In this document: piece by piece, positions 5,901 to 9,495 of the stretch | Layout: each line of letters begins with the position of its first letter | How positions within the stretch are numbered: the stretch's first letter is position 1 | Assembly (NCBI GenBank): GCA_007128515.1 | Contig: SKXI01000073.1 | Span: 1-9,495 of the forward strand | DNA from: Halococcaceae archaeon | GTDB lineage: Archaea > Halobacteriota > Halobacteria > Halobacteriales > Halalkalicoccaceae | Reading direction: 5' to 3' | DNA: 9,495 nucleotides | Notes under the pieces: model-generated | The model's input: the letters and a program-made list of their open reading frames with translations, nothing else | What the model was told of the DNA's origin: nothing | The model's database searches: none | Made by a program: the position numbers and the translations under genes

Positions 5901-7971
5901 ACTCCCGGCGGCCGACCAGCGCGGAGACGAGCCCCGGCGTCGAGTTCATCTCCGGGGCGTGGTGGGTCGCCTTCGTCACGTCGCGCTGGGTGCCGCCGGC
6001 CTCGCCGATCGGGAAGAGCGTGTGGACCGCCGGGCTGAGGTCCCTCGACTCCGACTTCTCCGGCCGACCCATCCGGTTGCCGATCCGCGTCGGTGCACGC
6101 TCGCGCACGGTGAAGGGCGCGACCTCGTTCACCGCCCGCATCGCGTTCGGCCACCCCTCCGCACGCTCGCTCAGCGTCTCCCACGTGCGCGAGAGCGTCT
6201 CGTCGAGGCCGAGCGAGCGAACCAGGGGTTTCCACTCCCCGACGCGGAGTTCGGATTCCTCCTGGACGTGGGGAACGAGTAACGTTTCGAGCGCCCGTCT
6301 CGTCTCCTCGGTGCGTTCGATCACGAGCGTCCCACCCCGGCCGACCGCAGGACTGGACCGACCCGGCTCGACGGCCCCGTCGGTCTGTGCGAGCTTCGCC
6401 CCCTCGACGGCGTCGGCGAGCGCGCGGAACTCCGGTACGGAGAGGTCGTGCCAGAGGCAGGTGTAACTCGGGTGTAGCGGCGCGTCGTGCTCGATCGCCC
6501 ACTCGATCGCCTCCGCCGGCGAGGGGGCCTCCAGATCGATCCGCGGGTCGTCGGCCATCGCTTCGACGGGTGCATCGGTCGCCGAGAACTCCTGGATCCA
6601 CCACTCGTAGGCGTACGACGCCGGCGCGAGCGCGTGGTTGTTCTCGACGAACTCGCCGTAGTTCACGAGGTACTCGCCGACGTCGAGGATCGCGTCCACG
6701 CCGTTCCTGAGCTCGAGCGCCTCCTCGGGATCGTCGATCCGCTTGACGACGCCGTTGGCCAGCCGGACGGTCGGCCCCTCGATCGAGTCGACCGGGATCA
6801 CGCCCGCCGCCTTCCCCGGCCGCTCGGTCTTGATCTGGGTGCCGGTCGCGAGGAAGTCGTCCACGACGTGCATCGTCGCCGGGTGGACGCCCGCCGTCGC
6901 GAAGCCGTGGTTGCGTGCCCGGCCGTACCGGAGGCGAAATCCCCCCGCCCGCGAGGGGTGGCTGAACACCGGTCGGCCCGCGATCAGGTCCTGGAGGAAC
7001 TTCTCCATGGGGTCGACCCGGACCGGTCCCTCGGGCTCCTCACCGTCGCCCTCCCCGACCTCGGGTTCCGTTTCGCTCCCGCCCTCCCCGTCGGAGTCGG
7101 CCTCGGAGGGGGCGGAGGTGTCCTCCGGCTCCCCGATCGTCCCCTCGATCAGGTCGTCGAGCCAGGGCCAGTCGACCTCCTCGAGCTGGGAGGTGTAGCG
7201 CTCGATCTTCGGGGCCTTCTGGGCGATCCCCTCCGCGAGCACGAGACACATCCCGCCGCGGGCGTTGTTCGTGTCCACCCGTTCGAGGTCCCGGAAGCCC
7301 GAGACCTCGTCGTCGCCGGTCGCCTCCCCGTCGAGCATCACCGGGAGGTTCCGCGCGATGAACTTCGTCTCTTCGTCCTTGGGGGTGTACTGCAGCCCCG
7401 TCTCGCCGTCGTAGAGCGCGATCTCCTCGGCGTAGCGCTCGACCTCGTCGTCTCGTGCGTCGTACTCGCCGATGCCGAGCAACGCACGCGTGTAGTCGGC
7501 GACCAGCACCGAGAGCGCCTGGGCGGTGCCGCCCGCCGAGCGGATCGGCCCGGCGTAGTAGACGTTGACGAACTCGGTGCCGTCGTCGTTCGTGAGGATC
7601 TCGACGCCGTCGATGCCCTCGATCGGTGCGGCGACGACCCCCTCGGTCAGCAACGCCACGGCGGTCCGCACCGCCCCCTCGATCCGCCCCTCGCGGGTCT
7701 CGAACTCGCCGACTCGTTCCTCGGCGAAGTCCGTCGCGAGCGAGAGCGCCGCCTCCTCGCGGCTCATCCGCCCCTCGAGCTCCCTGACTCGCTCGGCGAC
7801 CCCCTCGATCCCGAGGATGTTCTCGACGCGGTCGGCCATGTCCTTCGCGATCGGGATCTCGACCTCGGGCGAGGGGTCCTCACCACGCCCCCTCGCCTCG
7901 CTCGCGACCTCCATCGCCTCCCCGAGCCGTGTTTCGAGCCGCTCGAAGTACCGTTCGTCGGCCGGCCGCAT
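2932..7971 (-). CDS. polC: DNA polymerase II (PolD) large subunit DP2, intein-containing precursor
   Basis: This encodes the catalytic subunit of archaeal family D replicative DNA polymerase, which works with the small exonuclease subunit DP1 (not in this window). The precursor has 1679 residues; removing the 492-residue intein (residues 940-1431) leaves about 1187, normal for haloarchaea. DP2 signatures in order are: [16 protein letters not shown] (141-156), [16 protein letters not shown] (195-210), an acidic halophilic linker (281-320), [13 protein letters not shown] (355-367), [13 protein letters not shown] (631-643), and zinc-finger cysteine pairs at 691/694/703/706 and 716/719/733/736. 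After the intein come the invariant CDGDED (catalytic Asp 1433 and 1435), [20 protein letters not shown], and a C-terminal zinc site at 1598/1601/1614/1617. The last eight residues, QSGIADFM, resemble a PCNA-binding PIP box. The ATG at 7971 was chosen because it gives the usual N-terminus and overlaps the upstream stop as TGATG; the open frame upstream is out-of-frame reading of the PPC gene. Confidence 0.97.
   Translation of the reverse strand: [1679 protein letters not shown]
3679..5154 (-). mobile_element. LAGLIDADG homing-endonuclease intein in PolD DP2
   Basis: This 492-residue in-frame insertion splits the DP2 motif RRN/CDGDED, the same site as the known Pyrococcus Pol-II inteins. Intein numbering: Cys1 starts [10 protein letters not shown] (block A). 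Block B has TAEH with His94. A helix-turn-helix-like segment lies at about 172-205. LAGLIDADG motif 1, [10 protein letters not shown] (241-250), has acidic Glu249. Block D contains KRVPDP (319-324). LAGLIDADG motif 2, [12 protein letters not shown], has Asp344. Block F is YTYCLTV (471-477), and the end is NDLFVGQ. The intein therefore ends in Gly-Gln instead of His-Asn, with Cys as the +1 nucleophile. A C-terminal Gln is known from the Pyrococcus abyssi Pol-II intein, which still splices. Both endonuclease acidic residues are present and the frame is intact, so splicing and homing are plausible; neither can be proven from sequence. Confidence 0.95.
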
Positions 7972-8486
7972 CAGAGATCGAGCGTGTCGATACCCGTCTC
8001 CCCGTCCGGAACCCGTTCGAACGAACCGTCGAACGCCCGGACGTAGCACTCGCCCGTGATCACGGTCGCGCCCCGGAGCCGACCCGCGAGCGCCTGTCCG
8101 CTCGGCCGGGCGAACGTCGCGTACGCCCGGATCTCGTGCTCGCGTCGTCCGGTTCTGGGCGCACCGCCCGGCCCCTCGTGTTCGTCCTCTTCCGTCCCGT
8201 CGCCCTCGTGCCGACCACCCGTCCGCGCGTCCTCGCGCTCGATCCAGGAGACGTTCCCGATACAGCTCGTGACGGTGAGCGGTTCGTCGAAGACCACCCG
8301 CTCGTGGCGCTCGCTCGCCTGGTCGTAGAAGAGGACCTCGGCGTCGGAGACGGTTCCGTGGGCCGAAAAGACCCCGGCGTCGATTCGCTCCGCGACGGCG
8401 AGCGTCTCGATCTCCGCCCGCCACTCGGCACCCCGCTCGAACCGAGCGACGAACTCCCGGGTCGCCTCCACCTCCCGATGGTTCAT
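7971..8486 (-). CDS. PPC/DUF296 domain protein
   Basis: This 171-residue protein belongs to the PPC (DUF296, PF03479) family, small trimeric alpha/beta proteins related to the domain of plant AT-hook DNA-binding proteins; the archaeal role is unknown. It starts MNHREVEATREFVARFERGA, continues AEIETLAVAERIDAGVFSAHGTVSDAEVLFYDQ in the family pattern (written here in pieces: AEIETLAVAE 24-33, GVFSAHGTVSDAEV 38-51), and closes with GQALAGRLRGATVITGECYV (130-149). A strongly acidic Gly/Glu-rich insertion occupies 85-116. The positions where relatives carry metal-binding histidines read RAY (120-122) and AGRL (134-137), so those histidines seem absent. The ATG at 8486 is preferred to the in-frame ATG at 8495 because the TATA box places transcription start just before it and relatives begin M-N-Y/H-R-E-V. 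Its stop TGA shares one base with the polC ATG, suggesting translational coupling. Confidence 0.88.
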   Translation of the reverse strand: MNHREVEATREFVARFERGAEWRAEIETLAVAERIDAGVFSAHGTVSDAEVLFYDQASERHERVVFDEPLTVTSCIGNVSWIEREDARTGGRHEGDGTEEDEHEGPGGAPRTGRREHEIRAYATFARPSGQALAGRLRGATVITGECYVRAFDGSFERVPDGETGIDTLDL

Positions 8487-8512
8487 ATCCCCCATCGAGG
8501 ACGGGCGCTCAC

Positions 8513-8519
8513 AAAAATA
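8513..8519 (-). promoter_or_regulatory. TATA box for the PPC-polC operon
   Basis: The minus strand reads TATTTTT, an A/T island in GC-rich surroundings, about 30 bases before the ATG at 8486. This spacing predicts a transcription start a few bases upstream of that ATG, a nearly leaderless transcript typical of haloarchaea, and argues against the ATG at 8495. Confidence 0.6.
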
Positions 8520-8546
8520 CAGCGGGTCGCGGATCGGGCTCTGCGA

Positions 8547-8893
8547 TCAGCCGTCGCCGGTGAGGTCGCCGAGCGCGGGCGCGACCGGCCGCTCGGCGTC
8601 GATGTCGACCGACCAGCGCGTCTCACCGTCCTCGGTATCGAAGACGCTCACGCCGCCCTCGTGGTCGACCGCGACGAACTCCTCGGCTCCATCGCCGGTG
8701 AGATCCGCGACGACGGGTGCGGGATACCCGACCGCCGCATGCTCCTCGGAAGCCCGCCGCGCCGTCGTCGGCGTCGAACGCCGCTACGCCGTGCTCTCCG
8801 GTGACGGCGAGGAAGGCGTCGTCGGTGGCACCGGTGTACACCGAGGAGGACGGAGAGCCCGATAGCGACGAGAGCGATGCGCCGTGGCTCCAA
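8547..8893 (-). pseudogene. Remnant of a secreted FG-GAP/beta-propeller protein, frameshifted twice
   Basis: Three fragments in three minus-strand frames line up as one protein. Frame A begins with a possible TTG at 8893: LEPRRIALVAIGLSVLLG is a short basic N-terminus with a hydrophobic stretch like a signal peptide. Frame B (8761-8841) reads TGATDDAFLAVTGEHGVAAF and then DADDG, a PQQ/propeller blade. Frame C (8547-8759) reads APVVADLTGDGAEEFVAVDH, then GGVSVFDTEDGETRWSVDI, and ends ALGDLTGDG and stop; the two DLTGDG motifs are FG-GAP type calcium-binding repeats. Each junction needs a one-base shift of the same sense. Intact family members have several more blades, so sequence has also been lost. 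Sequencing errors could explain the frameshifts but not the short length. It lies between the DUF7556-like gene and the PPC operon promoter. Confidence 0.7.
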
Positions 8894-8912
8894 AGTGGGT
8901 GTGTCGGCACCG

Positions 8913-8936
8913 AAAAACCCCGAACCGTTCGGTTCG
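8913..8936 (-). terminator. Intrinsic-terminator-like hairpin plus T run after the small DUF7556-like gene
   Basis: On the minus strand, directly after the TAG at 8938-8940, a 6-bp stem (CGAACC/GGTTCG, 8921-8936) with a 4-base loop is followed by GGGG and five T residues (8913-8917). This resembles an intrinsic terminator. The T run could instead be a decayed TATA element for the propeller remnant, since it lies about 20-25 bases before its possible TTG start. Confidence 0.5.
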
Positions 8937-8937
8937 C

Positions 8938-9108
8938 CTACCGCCACTCGGGGAGCGACGCCGCCTCCCCCTCCGGCATCGCGAGCCACGCGTCGTCGGT
9001 CGACACGTCGGCGATGACGTAGCGGCTACACCGCTCTCCCTCGTCGACGGCCGCCATCACTTCCGCTTCCTCGGCCACGTCCGGCAGTCGCGTCGCCCTC
9101 GTGGACAT
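8938..9108 (-). CDS. Small conserved haloarchaeal protein, DUF7556-like
   Basis: This 56-residue frame starts at the ATG at 9108 and ends with TAG. The protein is acidic. Its central segment CSRYVIADVSTDDAWLAMP (27-45) and the end SLPEWR (51-56) match the pattern I know from short haloarchaeal proteins annotated DUF7556; function unknown. No signal peptide or membrane segment is seen. A textbook TATA box lies 29 bases upstream, and a hairpin with T run follows the stop, so it looks like a complete single-gene transcription unit. The family assignment is from memory of the pattern and should be confirmed; that the gene is real is well supported by promoter, start, terminator and amino-acid composition. 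Confidence 0.8.
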   Translation of the reverse strand: MSTRATRLPDVAEEAEVMAAVDEGERCSRYVIADVSTDDAWLAMPEGEAASLPEWR

Positions 9109-9130
9109 ACTTTGACAATGCGTACCACCC

Positions 9131-9138
9131 TTTATAAG
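9131..9138 (-). promoter_or_regulatory. Strong TATA box for the DUF7556-like gene
   Basis: The minus strand reads CTTATAAA centred about 26 bases upstream of the ATG at 9108, ideal spacing for a leaderless archaeal transcript. The element reads TTTATAAG on the plus strand, so it could also fire toward the CBS gene with a leader of about 100 bases. Confidence 0.75.
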
Positions 9139-9154
9139 CCCGTCGAAAGGACAA

Positions 9155-9170
9155 CCGAACGATCATTCGG
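9155..9170. promoter_or_regulatory. Near-perfect 16-base palindrome, candidate operator
   Basis: CCGAACGATCATTCGG is palindromic at 7 of 8 base pairs. It lies in the divergent intergenic region, 16 bases upstream of the TATA box serving the DUF7556-like gene and about 90 bases before the CBS start. A second looser dyad, GTGTG at 9180-9184 and CACAC at 9192-9196, lies next to it. A regulator-binding role is inference. Confidence 0.35.
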
Positions 9171-9228
9171 ATCCGTTCCGTGTGGCGGGTTCACACTGGC
9201 CGTTCGTCCACACACCGTCGTCGGAGGG

Positions 9229-9234
9229 TACAAG
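9229..9234 (+). promoter_or_regulatory. Weak TATA candidate for the CBS-domain gene
   Basis: TACAAG lies about 28 bases before the ATG at 9260, at the right distance for a leaderless start, but it is a poor TATA match. The symmetrical TATA at 9131-9138 is the alternative. Confidence 0.3.
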
Positions 9235-9259
9235 AGCGCGGGGGGCGAACGCGCCGTGT

Positions 9260-9495
9260 ATGAACGTCGCGGACGCGATGACGGCTCGCTCGGAGCTCGT
9301 CACGGTCGAACTCCCGGGCACGCGCGACGACGCGCTCGACTACCTCAAGGAACGCCGGTTCTCCTCCGTCCCGGTCGTGAAGAACGAAGGCGGAGGCGAG
9401 GTCTTCAGGGGGCTCGTCACGCGCGAGGGACTGATCGAGAACACCGACGAGAACCAGCTCGCGCTGTTGCTGGAGGAGGTGCCGACGATCGGGAA
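9260..9495 (+). CDS. CBS-domain protein (C-terminus cut by window edge)
   Basis: The frame from the ATG at 9260 runs open to the right edge (78 complete codons). It begins MNVADAMTARSELVTVELPG and continues with the CBS signature RFSSVPVVKNEGGGEVFRG (33-51) and LVTREGLIEN (52-61). CBS domains bind adenine nucleotides or S-adenosylmethionine and usually occur in pairs. Haloarchaeal proteins with this N-terminus commonly carry several CBS copies without an enzyme domain, but the remainder is outside the window. It is divergent from the DUF7556-like gene, sharing a 151-base intergenic region. The family is secure; function is unknown. Confidence 0.9.
   Translation, partial: MNVADAMTARSELVTVELPGTRDDALDYLKERRFSSVPVVKNEGGGEVFRGLVTREGLIENTDENQLALLLEEVPTIG

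Noticed and set aside
5155..7971. A second intein in the N-terminal part of polC
   Set aside because: The extein is continuous with DP2 motifs and the spliced length of about 1187 residues is normal; the only extra sequence is the acidic linker at residues 281-320.
5146..8046. Two long plus-strand frames (378 and 519 codons) opposite polC
   Set aside because: They mirror conserved DP2 coding sequence and have no motif or promoter of their own.
7972..8424. Upstream in-frame extension of polC
   Set aside because: It reads the PPC gene out of frame and gives an Arg/Gly-rich peptide; the ATG at 7971 gives the standard DP2 N-terminus.
1..9495. CRISPR arrays, insertion sequences or defence genes
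   Set aside because: No regularly spaced DNA repeats, transposase motifs or known defence domains were seen; the only selfish element found is the intein.

Overview
The window looks like a haloarchaeal chromosome segment. It is GC-rich, its proteins are strongly acidic with Asp/Glu-rich linkers, and it encodes the large subunit of the archaeal family D DNA polymerase. Two promoters sit at the distance expected for leaderless transcripts. The sequence does not let me name a genus.

Layout. On the minus strand, left to right: (i) a partial gene cut by the left edge (1-449) for a helical, Gln-rich protein; (ii) just upstream of it, in the same transcription unit, a PRC-barrel protein with a 320-residue acidic tail holding four degenerate repeats (466-1671); (iii) a 200-base gene-free stretch rich in stem-loops; (iv) a PflX-like (COG1313) radical SAM protein (1872-2843); (v) polC, the PolD large subunit DP2 (2932-7971), interrupted by a 492-residue LAGLIDADG intein (3679-5154) exactly at the catalytic N/CDGDED motif; (vi) a PPC/DUF296 protein (7971-8486) whose stop overlaps the polC start by one base; (vii) a frameshifted remnant of a secreted FG-GAP/beta-propeller protein (8547-8893); (viii) a 56-residue DUF7556-like protein (8938-9108) with its own strong TATA box. 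On the plus strand, diverging from the last gene, is the start of a CBS-domain protein cut by the right edge (9260-9495).

How the parts relate. The PPC gene and polC form a tightly coupled two-gene unit driven by a promoter at about 8513-8519. Active PolD would require the intein to splice itself out, because it separates the invariant catalytic aspartates from the upstream half of the active site. The PRC-barrel and Gln-rich genes form a second small unit of unknown role. The divergent DUF7556-like and CBS genes share a 151-base intergenic region with near-palindromic, operator-like sequences.

I do not see a defence island, CRISPR array, insertion sequence or RNA gene. The most unusual items are the intein (C-terminal Gly-Gln, inserted HTH segment), the repeat-bearing PRC-barrel/Gln-rich gene pair, the PPC protein lacking the usual metal-binding histidines, and the decayed beta-propeller gene.
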